From Leucobacter massiliensis (GTDB lineage: Bacteria > Actinomycetota > Actinomycetes > Actinomycetales > Microbacteriaceae), in contig NZ_MWZD01000012.1 in the NCBI RefSeq assembly GCF_002982315.1, positions 124,001 to 188,000 of the forward strand: a stretch of DNA of 64,000 nt. The letters run 5' to 3'. The translations under genes were made by a program, and so were the position numbers. This document shows, piece after piece, positions 25,520 through 34,561 of the stretch. Below the pieces are notes generated by a model. That model had not been told where the DNA came from. It was given only the letters and a program-made list of their open reading frames with translations, and did no database searches. Each line of letters begins with the position of its first letter. The first letter of the stretch is position 1.

Positions 25520-28500
25520 ATGGCTGCTGAAACTCCGGGCGAGGTGTGGGCCGTCGTCGCCGACCGGGCCGAGAGCCGGACCGCCGCGCTCGTCGCCGCC
25601 CTGCGCGAGCACCCGGGCGCGCTCGACACGCGCGGACGGGACCTGCTCGGCGGCGACCCCGAATCGCTCGAGTTCGCCCGCCGCCTGCTCAAGCTCATCG
25701 GCGAGACCGAGGACGCGATGACCTCCGCCCTCGGCCTCCACGGCGCCGCGCAGGACGTCCCCCGCTCGCTGCCCGCCCGCGACCGGCTGGCGGTGCGCGC
25801 GGGCGGCGCCGCGTCGCTCGGGCTGCCGTGGGCGGTGGTGCCCGTCGCGCGTCGATGGCTGCGCGAGCGGGTCGCGAAGCTGGTGGTCGCCGCCAGGCTG
25901 CCACCAGCTTCCCCGGCGCGGCTGAGCCGGCTCACCGACGCACTGCGTCGTCACTCCGACGCCGGCCTGGTCCCCGTCACCGTGCCGCTCGGCGAGACCG
26001 TCCACGGCCCCGACGCCGCAGCAGCGGAGGCGGAGCGCCTCGCCGCGCTCGCCGCCGTCCCCACCGTCACGCACCTCGTCGTCGACCCCGCCCGCATCGC
26101 CCCCGGCGGGAGCGACTGGTCCGCGGAGGACGACGTGGCCCGTGCCGCGCGAGCCCTGCGGCCCGTGCTCGAGGCGGCGATCGCGCACGACACCACCGTG
26201 CACCTGGAGGCGCGGAGCGTGCGCTGGGCGAGACTCCTGCCCGAGCTGGCCGTGCGCGCCCTCATCGACGCAGAACTCGACCGGGCCCGCGTCGCCGTGC
26301 GGCTCATGGCGGAGCTGCCCGAGTCGCGCGAGCACTACGATCGGCTGAGCCGCTGGGCGCAGCGGCGCGTCGCCGACGGCGGCGCCCCGCCCGAGATCGT
26401 GATCGGGGTCTCCGGCGTCGCCGGGGCGGAGCGCATCGCGTCCCTGCAGAGCGGCCTGCCCGTGCCCGTCATCGAGGGGCGCCGTGACACGGTCGCGCAG
26501 CTGCTGCGCCTCACCGAGCTCGCGCTCCATCCCGGCCGGGCGGCCGTGCTGCGACCCGTGATCGCGACGGAGGATCCGCTCGTGCTGGGCGCCGTGTCCG
26601 CCCTCGCCGAGCACCTCGACGTCGCCGCTCTGTGCTCCGTGCAGTTGCGCGCCGGCGTCGCCCCCGGCCTCGCCGAAAGCCTCGCCGGCTTCGTCTCCGA
26701 GGTGCGGGTGGCCATCCCCGTCGTGGCACCCCGGGAGTTCGCCGGGGCGGTCGAACCCCTCGTCGGTCTTCTCGCGGAAGCCGCCGACCCCGACTCCGCG
26801 CTCGGGCGGCTCACCGCCCTCGTGCGCGACCCGGACCTGGAGGGGCAGCCCGAACTGCGGGCCGACCGCGTCCTCTTCCGTGAAGCCGTCGCGCTCGCCG
26901 CCGAGCCGGCCCCCGCCTCGCATCGCACCCAGCTGCGTGCGCGGGAGTGGGATCCGAGCGAGCGCGACAGCGCGCTCTTCTACCGTGCCCCCGACGAGCC
27001 GTCGCGACACGACACGGGCGGGCTCACCGCGGCGGTCCTCGGCCTCACGCGCGACGCCACCGGCGAACTGGCCATCGAGGAGATCAACCCCGCCATCCCC
27101 ATCCCGGTCGTCTCCCCCTCCGGCTTCGCGAACGAGCCCGAGACCGACGGCAGCCTCTCCGCGAACCGGGACTGGGCGCGGGAGCTGCTCGCGGAGGCCG
27201 CAGCCGCGGTCGCCCAGCGCGACGCGATCAACGAGACCGTGGCCCTGTCGCCGGCGGACCTCGATCCCGGGCACGCCGCCCACGAGGCGCGCGAAGCCGC
27301 CCTCCGCTGGACGGATCTGCCGCACCACGCCCGAGCCGCCCGCCTGCGCCGGGCCGCTCTCGGCGTCGTCGCCGCGCGCGATCGGCTCCTGCCGGCCCTC
27401 GCCGCCGACACGGGCGCCCCGATCGGCGAACTCGACGCCGAGATCAACGACATCGTGGACGCCGCCCGCTACACCGGGCAGCTCGCGGAGGGGCTCGCCG
27501 CCGTGCGCGGCGCCGCCTTCGTCCCCCAGCGCCTCACCCTGGTGGCCGCGGACGCCCGGGCGCCGCTCTCGGAGCAGGCGGAGGCGGTGCTCTCGGCGCT
27601 CGCAGCCGGCAGCGGGGCGCTCTGGGCGGTGCCGGAACGGCTGCGCCGCTCCGCCGAAGCGCTGCTCGAAGAGTGGGAGGCGGCCGGGCTGACGGCCGGA
27701 GCGGTGCGCCTGGAAGCCGTGAGCATCGGCCGCACGCTCGCCGAGCTCGCGGCCCACCCCGAGGTGGACCGCGCGGTGGTGCTCGGCGAACGGGCCGCCG
27801 CCCGCGAGCTTGCGCGGCGCCGGCCCGATCTGCGCGTCGAGGGACGCTTCCACGCGCGCGGGTCCATCCTCGTCACCTCCTCGGCGGAGGTCGACCGCGC
27901 CGTCACCGATGTCGTCGCATCGGCGTTCCGCGGCGCCGGCTCGGATCCGCGCGCCGCCCACGCCCTCGTGCTGCTCGGGGGCGCGGCCCGCTCACGCCGC
28001 CTGCGGGACGCGCTCGCCGACGCGGTGCGAGCGCTGCGCCCCGGCGACACCGCCCGCCCCGGGCCCGCGGATCCGCTGTCCTTCGACGTCGGACCGCTGC
28101 CCGCCCCGCCCGACGAGGCCGGTCGGCGGGCGCTGACCGAACTCGGGCGCGGGGAGGAGTGGCTGGTCGAACCGCGCCGCCTCGACGAGGAGGGGCTGCT
28201 GTGGAGTCCTGGCGTGCGGCTCGGCGTGCCCGCCCGCTCGCGCTTCTGGGACGACGCCCGCGGCGTGCCGGTGCTCGGCGTCGCCCACGTGCACACCCTC
28301 GGCGAGGCGCTCGCCCTGCAGAACGCCCCCGGCAGCGGGGTCGCCGCGGGACTGCAGTCGCACGACCCCGAGGAGATCCTTGCCTGGCTGGGCGGCATCG
28401 AGGCGGCCTCCGTCTCGATCAACCGCCCGACCACGGCGGCCCGCATCGAGCGCCAGCCCGGTGGCGGCTGGAACGACGCCTCGATGGGGATGGCCGCCAT

Positions 28501-29191
28501 GAGCGGCGGCCCGAACCGGCTGCTTCCGCTGGGTTCGTGGCTGCCCCGGCCGGGCACCCGCAGCGAGACCCTCCACCTGCGCGGGCTGGAGCCCGAAGTG
28601 CGGATGCTCGTCGAAGCCGCCCAGCCCCTCCTCGACTACGAGTCCTTCGACGAGGTGCGCCGCGCCGCACTCTCCGACGCGCTCGCGTGGCGCACCGTCT
28701 TCGCCGCAGAACGCGACACCGCGGGGCTCGGGATCGAGCGCAATCTGATCCGCTACCGCCCGGTGCCCACGCAGCTGCGGCTCGCCGAGGGGGCGCGGAT
28801 GGCCTCCCTCGTGCGGGTCCTTGCGGCGGCGCTGCTGGTGCGCGCGCCGGTCACCGTCTCCACCGGGGAAGTGCTGCCCGCCGAGTTGAGCGCGCTGCTC
28901 GACCGGCTCGGGATCGAACGCTCGCTCGAGCGCGACGACGACTGGGTGCAGCGGCTCGCGGTGGCCGGTCCCGTGGGCGCCGACGGCGCGACCGCCTCCC
29001 GCGTACGGCTCATCGGCGGTGACCCCGTGCGCACGGCGGAGTGGCTCGGCGGACTCGACCGCACCGCGCTCTGGGCGGAGCCCGTGACGATGGCGGGGCC
29101 GGTGGAGCTGCTCACCCTGCTGCGCGAGCAGGCCGTGTCGGCGCGTGCGCACCGGCACGGGCTCGTGGACCCCGAACTCGAGCTGGGGTAG
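25520..29191 (+). CDS. PutA-like protein with both active sites degenerate (probable pseudoenzyme)
   Basis: 1223 residues aligned over most of their length with actinobacterial proline dehydrogenase/glutamate-semialdehyde dehydrogenase. The dehydrogenase tail is clear: ALQNAPGSGVAAGLQSHDP, ERQPGGGWND, GGPNRLLPLGSW. But key sites are gone. In the ALDH part the Cys loop (normally AGQxCSA) reads AGSDPRA near residue 800, the Glu motif ETGGKN is FHARGS near 775, and FGPV is RGVPV. In the barrel the Lys of SVKVSA is Asp (near 183), the QAYLPD strand reads RLMAELPES (259), VVKGA has lost its Lys (291), and the AGHN His is missing (345). The frame is intact over 3.7 kb, so selection for a non-catalytic role is likely. 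ATG 25520 is chosen. Confidence 0.75.
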   Translation: MAAETPGEVWAVVADRAESRTAALVAALREHPGALDTRGRDLLGGDPESLEFARRLLKLIGETEDAMTSALGLHGAAQDVPRSLPARDRLAVRAGGAASLGLPWAVVPVARRWLRERVAKLVVAARLPPASPARLSRLTDALRRHSDAGLVPVTVPLGETVHGPDAAAAEAERLAALAAVPTVTHLVVDPARIAPGGSDWSAEDDVARAARALRPVLEAAIAHDTTVHLEARSVRWARLLPELAVRALIDAELDRARVAVRLMAELPESREHYDRLSRWAQRRVADGGAPPEIVIGVSGVAGAERIASLQSGLPVPVIEGRRDTVAQLLRLTELALHPGRAAVLRPVIATEDPLVLGAVSALAEHLDVAALCSVQLRAGVAPGLAESLAGFVSEVRVAIPVVAPREFAGAVEPLVGLLAEAADPDSALGRLTALVRDPDLEGQPELRADRVLFREAVALAAEPAPASHRTQLRAREWDPSERDSALFYRAPDEPSRHDTGGLTAAVLGLTRDATGELAIEEINPAIPIPVVSPSGFANEPETDGSLSANRDWARELLAEAAAAVAQRDAINETVALSPADLDPGHAAHEAREAALRWTDLPHHARAARLRRAALGVVAARDRLLPALAADTGAPIGELDAEINDIVDAARYTGQLAEGLAAVRGAAFVPQRLTLVAADARAPLSEQAEAVLSALAAGSGALWAVPERLRRSAEALLEEWEAAGLTAGAVRLEAVSIGRTLAELAAHPEVDRAVVLGERAAARELARRRPDLRVEGRFHARGSILVTSSAEVDRAVTDVVASAFRGAGSDPRAAHALVLLGGAARSRRLRDALADAVRALRPGDTARPGPADPLSFDVGPLPAPPDEAGRRALTELGRGEEWLVEPRRLDEEGLLWSPGVRLGVPARSRFWDDARGVPVLGVAHVHTLGEALALQNAPGSGVAAGLQSHDPEEILAWLGGIEAASVSINRPTTAARIERQPGGGWNDASMGMAAMSGGPNRLLPLGSWLPRPGTRSETLHLRGLEPEVRMLVEAAQPLLDYESFDEVRRAALSDALAWRTVFAAERDTAGLGIERNLIRYRPVPTQLRLAEGARMASLVRVLAAALLVRAPVTVSTGEVLPAELSALLDRLGIERSLERDDDWVQRLAVAGPVGADGATASRVRLIGGDPVRTAEWLGGLDRTALWAEPVTMAGPVELLTLLREQAVSARAHRHGLVDPELELG

Positions 29192-29212
29192 GCGCCCGCC
29201 CCGGGCGGGTGC
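29192..29212 (+). terminator. Hairpin after the PutA-like gene
   Basis: GCGCCCGCC pairs with GGCGGGTGC with one G-T pair and a 3-nt loop, directly after the stop codon. Confidence 0.45.
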
Positions 29213-29259
29213 GGGGCCGGCGCGGTCCAGGGCCGGGGCCGGGGGCGGCGACGGCGAGA

Positions 29260-29724
29260 CTAGCGGATGCGCATCGGCAGGTGCGGGATCCCGTCCTCCA
29301 GGAACTCCGCGCCGCAGACCACGAAGCCGAAGCGGCCGTACCACTCCGCGAGGTGGGCCTGCGCATGGATCAGGATCGGCCCGTCGCCGCACTCTGCGAT
29401 CGCGGCCTCCAGCAGCGCGGCCGCCACGCCCCGCCCGCGCCAGGCGGTGGCCGTGGCGACGCGGCCGATGCTGTGCATGCCGGGCTCCCGGCCCTGCTCG
29501 TCGAGTACCCGCATCGTTGCGACCACCGCGCCCTCTGCGTCCTCGGCCCACAGCTGCGCGCAGCCCGCTTCGAGATCGCGGCCGTCGAGGTCCAGGTAGG
29601 CGCACTCCTGCTCGACGCCGAACACCTGCTGACGCAGCTGCGCGATGCGGTAGAAGGTGGTCGTGGGGATCTCGCCGATGTCGTGCGCGCGGCACAAGCG
29701 CAGGCCGGCAGGAAGCTGGGTCAT
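29260..29724 (-). CDS. ElaA-like GNAT N-acetyltransferase
   Basis: 154 residues. The N-terminal half has the ElaA hallmark LRQQVFGVEQECAYLDLDGRD. The acetyl-CoA site is VATATAWRGRGVAAALLEAA, followed by AQAHLAEWYGRFGF, where the Tyr is the usual general acid. The substrate is unknown. It is convergent with the PutA-like gene and stands alone. Confidence 0.88.
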   Translation of the reverse strand: MTQLPAGLRLCRAHDIGEIPTTTFYRIAQLRQQVFGVEQECAYLDLDGRDLEAGCAQLWAEDAEGAVVATMRVLDEQGREPGMHSIGRVATATAWRGRGVAAALLEAAIAECGDGPILIHAQAHLAEWYGRFGFVVCGAEFLEDGIPHLPMRIR

Positions 29725-29832
29725 CAGGCGATTCTTTCACGCCCCGCCCCGACCCCGCCGCCCCGATCCCGATTTCCCTTCGGCCGCGCGACACTGGTAA
29801 TGTGATCTCTCGGTCGTGTTCGCGCGACCGAC

Positions 29833-29914
29833 GGCGGGTTACCCGAGCGGCCAAAGGGGGCTGACTGTAAATCAGCTGGCACTGCCTACGGGGGTTCGAA
29901 TCCCTCACCCGCCA
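29833..29914 (+). tRNA. tRNA-Tyr (anticodon GTA)
   Basis: Acceptor stem GGCGGGT pairs with ACCCGCC. The anticodon arm CTGACTGTAAATCAG has GTA in the loop. A long variable arm (TGGCACTGCCTA region) marks a class II tRNA, and the T-loop GGTTCGAAT is canonical. Discriminator A is at 29914; CCA is not encoded. Confidence 0.95.
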
Positions 29915-29919
29915 CTGCA

Positions 29920-29949
29920 GAGGCTCGCTCCTTCGGAGCGGGCCTCTTT
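29920..29949 (+). terminator. Terminator after tRNA-Tyr
   Basis: A GAGGC/GCCTC plus CGCTCC/GGAGCG stem with one mismatch and a TTC loop is followed by TTT. Confidence 0.8.
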
Positions 29950-30064
29950 CGTGCCGGGTGCGAGCTCATCGAGAACCCCTGACTGGCGCCGAGGGCGGCG
30001 CCAGCGGCAGGCGCGCGCACCGCGTTGCACCCCGAGCGAGCGGACGGGCGGGCCGGCCCGCGGC

Positions 30065-31042
30065 TCAGTTCTGGAAGTTGATCTGCTGTCCCGTGACGAG
30101 GGGGTAGGTGACGAGCGCGTCCGAGTCGAGGTCCTCCCGGTGCATGTCGACGGCGCTGAGCTGGCTGTTCTCGTATGTCCGGTAGTAGTAGATCCCGCGA
30201 TCGGTGTTGCAGCAGGAGGAGTAGATGGTGATCTCGTACTTGTCGTCGTCCTCGACGAGCACGCAGCCACGCTGCTGTGCGACGGACCCCAGGATCTGGA
30301 AGAACTGGCTCAGCGACTCCGACTCGGACTCCCCGCACACGGAGTTCATCTTCGTGAAGACCGCCCGGACGAACCGCGACTTCGACGAGAGGTCCCCCGG
30401 CAGGCCGATCGCCCCCATGCCGCGGCTGTACGCGTCGAATGAGAGCGACTCGGCGAAGGAGTTGCGCGGCTGCCGGGGCGACAGGTGCATGTAGTCGTTG
30501 AGCGAGAAGCTCTGGATGTCGAAGGTGGGGTTGTTGGTGAGCACCCCGTACGGGTTCTGGTACACCTTGAGGCCCTCCCGCACGCTCTCCACGGTGAGGC
30601 TCCGCTCCCGGTCGGCGATGATCCAGTGGAGCGGCGACTGCGGGTACTCCTCGCTGAAGGGGATGTCGGCGAGGTTCACGCTCTCCAGCGCCCGCTCGGC
30701 CTCCTCGACCGAAGCGCAGGAGCCCAGGATCCACGGAATGAACTCGAACGGCGCGATGTTCGTCCGCTCCGGGTCGACGGGCTTGTAGTCTGCGTTGTCG
30801 GGGAAGTTGAGCCCCGCCATGCTCAAGCCCGCCTCGTTGCTCGCGTCGTAGTAGAGGGGGTAGCCGTCCGCCACGGTCGCCATGCCGATCATGGCGTAGT
30901 GCTCCTTCGAGCTCGGCTGCATGCGGAAGTCGAAGGGGAAGCGACGCGGCGTCACCGTCACCGTCTCGTGGTACGAGAACTCCAGGTCCAGGTTCCTCCC
31001 GAAGTAGTGGTCGTGCGTGGTGAAGCTCAAGCCTGTGCACAT
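30065..31042 (-). CDS. bsh: Choloylglycine hydrolase family enzyme (bile salt hydrolase / penicillin V acylase)
   Basis: 325 residues, the usual length. It is an N-terminal nucleophile hydrolase: the protein starts MCTG, with Cys2 to be exposed as nucleophile. Active-site partners are present at Arg16, Asp19 (FGRNLDLE), Asn79 (AGLNF), Asn171 (LTNNP) and Arg226 (KSRFVRAVF). The long stretch from VTVTPRRFPF through PLYYDASNEAGLSMAGLNF is the Gram-positive bile-salt-hydrolase type best known from lactobacilli, enterococci and bifidobacteria. It splits amide bonds of conjugated bile acids, or possibly other N-acyl amides. ATG 31042 follows a GGGGGACAGGG site. Its Asn/Tyr-rich composition contrasts with the neighbours and suggests acquisition. 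Fine specificity is not decided by sequence. Confidence 0.87.
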   Translation of the reverse strand: MCTGLSFTTHDHYFGRNLDLEFSYHETVTVTPRRFPFDFRMQPSSKEHYAMIGMATVADGYPLYYDASNEAGLSMAGLNFPDNADYKPVDPERTNIAPFEFIPWILGSCASVEEAERALESVNLADIPFSEEYPQSPLHWIIADRERSLTVESVREGLKVYQNPYGVLTNNPTFDIQSFSLNDYMHLSPRQPRNSFAESLSFDAYSRGMGAIGLPGDLSSKSRFVRAVFTKMNSVCGESESESLSQFFQILGSVAQQRGCVLVEDDDKYEITIYSSCCNTDRGIYYYRTYENSQLSAVDMHREDLDSDALVTYPLVTGQQINFQN

Positions 31043-31186
31043 CGTCCCTGTCCCCCTTGACCCTCTGCGTGGTGTTCCCGCTCCCAATTATTGGTCGAGA
31101 TTCTTAATATGTCCAGGGATGCCGCGTGCGGATCAGGCCGGGCGCGCGGGGTGCCCTCGCTGCGCCCGGAGGCGTAGGGTGAAGTC

Positions 31187-31579
31187 ATGAGGGAACGCGG
31201 AAGACGGGGGCGGCTGGTCGCGAAGGGGCTCCTCGGGGCCGGTCTGGTCTTCGCCGGGACTGCGCACCTCACGTGGGCGCGCACCGAGTTCCGGGCTCAG
31301 GTGCCCGACTTCGTGCCGCTCGACCCCGACACCACCGTCGTCGCCTCGGGTATCGCAGAGGTCGCGCTCGGAACGGCGCTCGCCGTCGCCCAGGGACGTC
31401 GTGCGCGCCGGATCGGCGTCCTCGCCGCCGCGTTCTTCGTCGCCGTGTTTCCCGGCAATCTCGCCCAGTACGTCCATCGCCGGGACGGTTTCGGGCTCGA
31501 CACGGACCGCAAGCGGCTCGTGCGGCTCTTCTTCCAGCCGGTGCTCGTGGCTGCCGCGCTCTGCTCGACCCGTCGCTGA
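31187..31579 (+). CDS. DoxX-like small membrane protein
   Basis: 130 residues with about four hydrophobic segments; GLLGAGLVFAGTAHLTWARTEF and FPGNLAQYVHRRDGFGLDT are typical of the DoxX-related family of uncharacterised membrane proteins. Divergent from the bile-salt-hydrolase gene across an AT-rich 144-bp gap. No substrate or partner is known. Confidence 0.7.
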   Translation: MRERGRRGRLVAKGLLGAGLVFAGTAHLTWARTEFRAQVPDFVPLDPDTTVVASGIAEVALGTALAVAQGRRARRIGVLAAAFFVAVFPGNLAQYVHRRDGFGLDTDRKRLVRLFFQPVLVAAALCSTRR

Positions 31580-31626
31580 GCGACGGAGCTTTCGAGACGC
31601 AGGCCCCGCGCGTCGCGGCTCGCGGC

Positions 31627-33231
31627 TCAGTCCCGCGGGGGCCGGGCGGCAGCGGGTTCCGAGCCGCCCAGCCGGAGGGTCGTGAGCAGGCCGATCAGCA
31701 GCGCGCCGGTCCCCACCCACGCGGCCACCGAGACGCCCTGCGTGAGGGCCTCGCGCGCCGCGGTCGCGATCTCCGCGGTCGCGGGGGAGGCCGCGAGCTG
31801 CGCGATGAGCGCACCGGCGGAGTCGGAAACACCGCTCACGAGCTTCTCGACGCCGGGGTCGGCGGCGATCTGCTCCGAGAGCCGCGCCTCAGTCCCCAGA
31901 CGCAGGGTGGAGAACAGCGCGGTGCCGAGGATCGCGATGCCCAGGGCCGAGCCCACCTGCCGCGCCGTCGACTGCGTCGACGAGGCCTGACCCGACTTCT
32001 CCATCGGAACATCGGCGAGGATCAGCTGCGTCAGCTGCGCCGTCGCGAAGCCGACGCCCGCACCGTAGACGAACAGCGTGACCCCCGTCACCCACAGCGA
32101 GCCGTCCGGTCGGATCAGCAGCGCGAGAGCCACGAGCGCCCCGATCTCCAGGACGAGCCCGAGCCGCACGAGCTGCACCGCCGTGAGGTGCCGGGAGAGC
32201 GGCTGGATCGCGCCGCTCGCCACGAAGGAGCCGACCGCCAGCGGCAGCAGCGCGAGCCCGGCGTGCAGGGCGTCCATGTCGCGCGCGTACTGGAACCAGA
32301 GCGGGAGCGACAGGATCAGCCCGAACTCCCCGAGGGACACGGTGAGCGCCGTTACATTGCCGTTGCGGAAGGAGCGGATGCGGAAGAGCGACACGTCCAG
32401 CAGCACGGAGCGGCCGGCGGCGACGCGGGCCCGTTCGCGCAGCAGCAGCGCGCCGAGCACGAGGACACCCAGGGCGAGCATCACCGGGATCACGCTCAGG
32501 CCGCCCAGGCTCACGGGGGCGGCCTCCGTGGCGGTCCACCACCCATAGCTGCGGCCCTCGATGAGGGCGAACACGAGCAGTCCGAAGCCGAGGACGGAGG
32601 CGAGGGCGCCGACCCAGTCAGTGAAGCGGCCGGCGCCCTCGGTGCGCGACTCCGGAACGCACACCAGCAGCCCGGCGATGACGAGCACGCCGATCGGCAC
32701 GTTGATCCAGAACGCCCAGTGCCAGGAGAACGCCGAGGTGAGCCAGCCCCCGAGCACGGGCCCCACGGCTGCCATCGAGCCGATCGTCGCGCCCCACACC
32801 GCGAACGCGATCCCGCGCTCCTTGCCGCGGAAGTTCGCGTTGACGAGCGCGAGGGTGGTCGGCAGGATCATGGAGCCGCCGAGGCCCTGGACGGCCCGCG
32901 CGCCGATGAGCAGGGGCCCCGTCGGCGAGAACGCGCACAGCACGCTCGCGCCGATGAAGATCACGAGGCCCGTGAGGAGCAGCCGGCGACGCCCGATCCG
33001 GTCGCTCGTCGTGCCCCAGACCAGGAGCAGGGAGGCGAACACGAGCGTGTAGACCTCCTGCACCCACTGCACCTGCGTGGTGCTGAGGCCCAGGGAGGTG
33101 ATGATGTCGGGCGTCGCGACCGACACGATCGTCGCGTCCATGATGATGATCGCGACGGCGAACGATATCGCGGCGAGCCCCCACCAGCGGAGCCGCGTGA
33201 AGCGGTCATCTGCATTGCCCATGTTCCGCAT
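31627..33231 (-). CDS. DHA2-family (EmrB/QacA) MFS drug exporter
   Basis: 534 residues with about 14 membrane segments. Motif D1 is in IIIMDATIVSVATPDI; motif A follows as GTTSDRIGRRRLLLTG; motif C is VGPVLGGWLTSAFSWHWAFW. These define the 14-helix DHA2 drug:proton antiporters. The C-terminal end holds a soluble loop (EQIAADPGVEKLVSGVSDSA) between the last helices. No regulator is adjacent, so the substrate is open. An alternative start is ATG 33222. Confidence 0.9.
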   Translation of the reverse strand: MRNMGNADDRFTRLRWWGLAAISFAVAIIIMDATIVSVATPDIITSLGLSTTQVQWVQEVYTLVFASLLLVWGTTSDRIGRRRLLLTGLVIFIGASVLCAFSPTGPLLIGARAVQGLGGSMILPTTLALVNANFRGKERGIAFAVWGATIGSMAAVGPVLGGWLTSAFSWHWAFWINVPIGVLVIAGLLVCVPESRTEGAGRFTDWVGALASVLGFGLLVFALIEGRSYGWWTATEAAPVSLGGLSVIPVMLALGVLVLGALLLRERARVAAGRSVLLDVSLFRIRSFRNGNVTALTVSLGEFGLILSLPLWFQYARDMDALHAGLALLPLAVGSFVASGAIQPLSRHLTAVQLVRLGLVLEIGALVALALLIRPDGSLWVTGVTLFVYGAGVGFATAQLTQLILADVPMEKSGQASSTQSTARQVGSALGIAILGTALFSTLRLGTEARLSEQIAADPGVEKLVSGVSDSAGALIAQLAASPATAEIATAAREALTQGVSVAAWVGTGALLIGLLTTLRLGGSEPAAARPPRD

Positions 33232-33276
33232 CGTACTCCCCTGCCGCGGGAACGGATGGGGCGCTCCGGAAACGCG

Positions 33277-33314
33277 GCGAGGCCCGGCGGGTTCCGCACC
33301 CAGCCGGGCCTCGC
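33277..33314 (-). terminator. Terminator after the 66-residue protein gene
   Basis: A perfect 12-bp stem, GCGAGGCCCGGC with GCCGGGCCTCGC, has a 14-nt loop 27 bases past the stop of the gene at 33342-33542 and can also shield the MFS gene. Confidence 0.75.
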
Positions 33315-33341
33315 GCGTCGGTCCCCGCTGGGGCGCGGGCC

Positions 33342-33542
33342 CTACTGGTCCTCGCGGAGGCCTTCCTTCGCGTCGTTGCGCGCCTTGACGGCGTCGCGCT
33401 CGGCCTCGGCCTTCTTGACCTCGCCCTCGGCCTTCAGTTCGTCGACCTTGTCCTTGGCCCGGTCGATGCCGTCCTCGACGGCCCGGCCGACCTTCTTCGC
33501 CGCCGCTTCGGCGGTCTCCTTCGCGTCATCCAGGAAACCCAT
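33342..33542 (-). CDS. Small amphipathic helical protein of unknown function
   Basis: 66 residues, highly charged (MGFLDDAKETAEAAAKKVGR and on), predicted to be one long amphipathic helix or coiled coil with an 11-residue-like Ala/Lys/Glu/Asp pattern reminiscent of stress-related LEA or CsbD-like proteins. A good AGGAGGGGGT ribosome site stands before ATG 33542. No conserved catalytic motif. Confidence 0.7.
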   Translation of the reverse strand: MGFLDDAKETAEAAAKKVGRAVEDGIDRAKDKVDELKAEGEVKKAEAERDAVKARNDAKEGLREDQ

Positions 33543-33784
33543 GGCGTACCCCCTCCTGTTCGAATGGAACTGCAGGCTCCCACGCCGGCAGGAGGCCGGT
33601 CAAGTCGCGCGGGCAAGCTCTCGGCCGCTGCTGGGGGAGGCCCCAGGTGGCGGGATGCACGGGGCGGGCAGCGCGCGGCACCATCGGATCGCGTCGAGTC
33701 AAGGCCCTCCCGCCTCGGGGCTCCGGCCTCGCGCGGGCGGCTGCGGCGACGCTATCCTGGGCGCAACGACCTGAGGAGGAAGTC

Positions 33785-34054
33785 ATGTCCGACCGCGAGA
33801 CGAATGAGACGCACGACGCCCACGAGCCCCACCCGGCCTCGCAGACGGAGGCCAGCAACGGCGAGGGCACCGTGTCGACGCCCGCCGAGGGCCACACCCT
33901 CGACCACCCCGTGCTCGACGGTTCCACGGAGGACTACTCGGGGGAGGGCGAGGAGAAGAACCCCCGCTACGGCATGGAGGATCCCGGGCTCATCCGCGAC
34001 ACCGAGTCCGGCGAGAAGAAGGCGCCGATTCCGGGCAGCACCGAAGAGCAGTAG
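33785..34054 (+). CDS. Small acidic hypothetical protein
   Basis: 89 residues, rich in Glu, Asp, Gly, Ser and Thr, without hydrophobic core and likely disordered (TLDHPVLDGSTEDYSGEGEE; GMEDPGLIRDTESGEKKAP). A clear GAGGAGGAAG ribosome site precedes ATG 33785, and a terminator follows. I do not recognise the family. Confidence 0.65.
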   Translation: MSDRETNETHDAHEPHPASQTEASNGEGTVSTPAEGHTLDHPVLDGSTEDYSGEGEEKNPRYGMEDPGLIRDTESGEKKAPIPGSTEEQ

Positions 34055-34080
34055 CCCGCCTTCGGCGCTCGCGCCGGCCG

Positions 34081-34116
34081 GCCCCCGCCGCCCCGAGAGT
34101 TCGGTGTGGCGGGGGC
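34081..34116 (+). terminator. Terminator after the acidic protein gene
   Basis: A 9-bp perfect stem, GCCCCCGCC with GGCGGGGGC, with an 18-nt loop 26 bases after the stop. Confidence 0.65.
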
Positions 34117-34275
34117 TGCTCCGTGTCCGGCGTGCGACGCGGCGCGTTCGTGACGCGGCCGCGAAAGCGGTGTTCGCGGCTCGGGTCGCAGTTTCCCTGC
34201 GCGTGCGCCGTCATCAGGCCTGCGACAGCGTTCCTGCGCCGTCCTCAGAGTTGCGACGGCGTACCTCCTGCGGCC

Positions 34276-34476
34276 TCAGGCCGGGGAGAAGCGGCCCCGC
34301 AGCTCTGCTGCGCGACGGATGTCGCCCTCGAGCGAGGCGGTCTGCTCGGCACCGAGCGAGCCGGCCTTCTTGCTCTCCTCGAGGCGCTCGAGTCCGGCCT
34401 GAACCTCGTTGTCGAGCCCGTCGAGCACGAGCTGCTGCACGGCATGCGGAAGACGCTGAAATCCCGAAGTGTCCAT
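34276..34476 (-). CDS. Small hypothetical protein
   Basis: 66 residues (MDTSGFQRLPHAVQQLVLDG and on), predicted two or three helices, charged, no membrane segment. It lies divergent from the 2-hydroxyacid dehydrogenase gene with an 85-bp gap. No family recognised. ATG 34476 lacks a strong ribosome site, so the call is moderate. Confidence 0.55.
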   Translation of the reverse strand: MDTSGFQRLPHAVQQLVLDGLDNEVQAGLERLEESKKAGSLGAEQTASLEGDIRRAAELRGRFSPA

Positions 34477-34561
34477 GGCGGCAACGCTACACCGGATCCG
34501 CGGCAAGAGGCCAGTCGCCGGGTGCACGCCGCTCGTCCGCACGCACGGATACACTCGGGGC

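Noticed and set aside
29833-29949. tRNA-Tyr as attachment site for an island carrying the bile-salt hydrolase
   Set aside because: No repeat of the tRNA 3' end or integrase was found in the window, so the link remains only positional.
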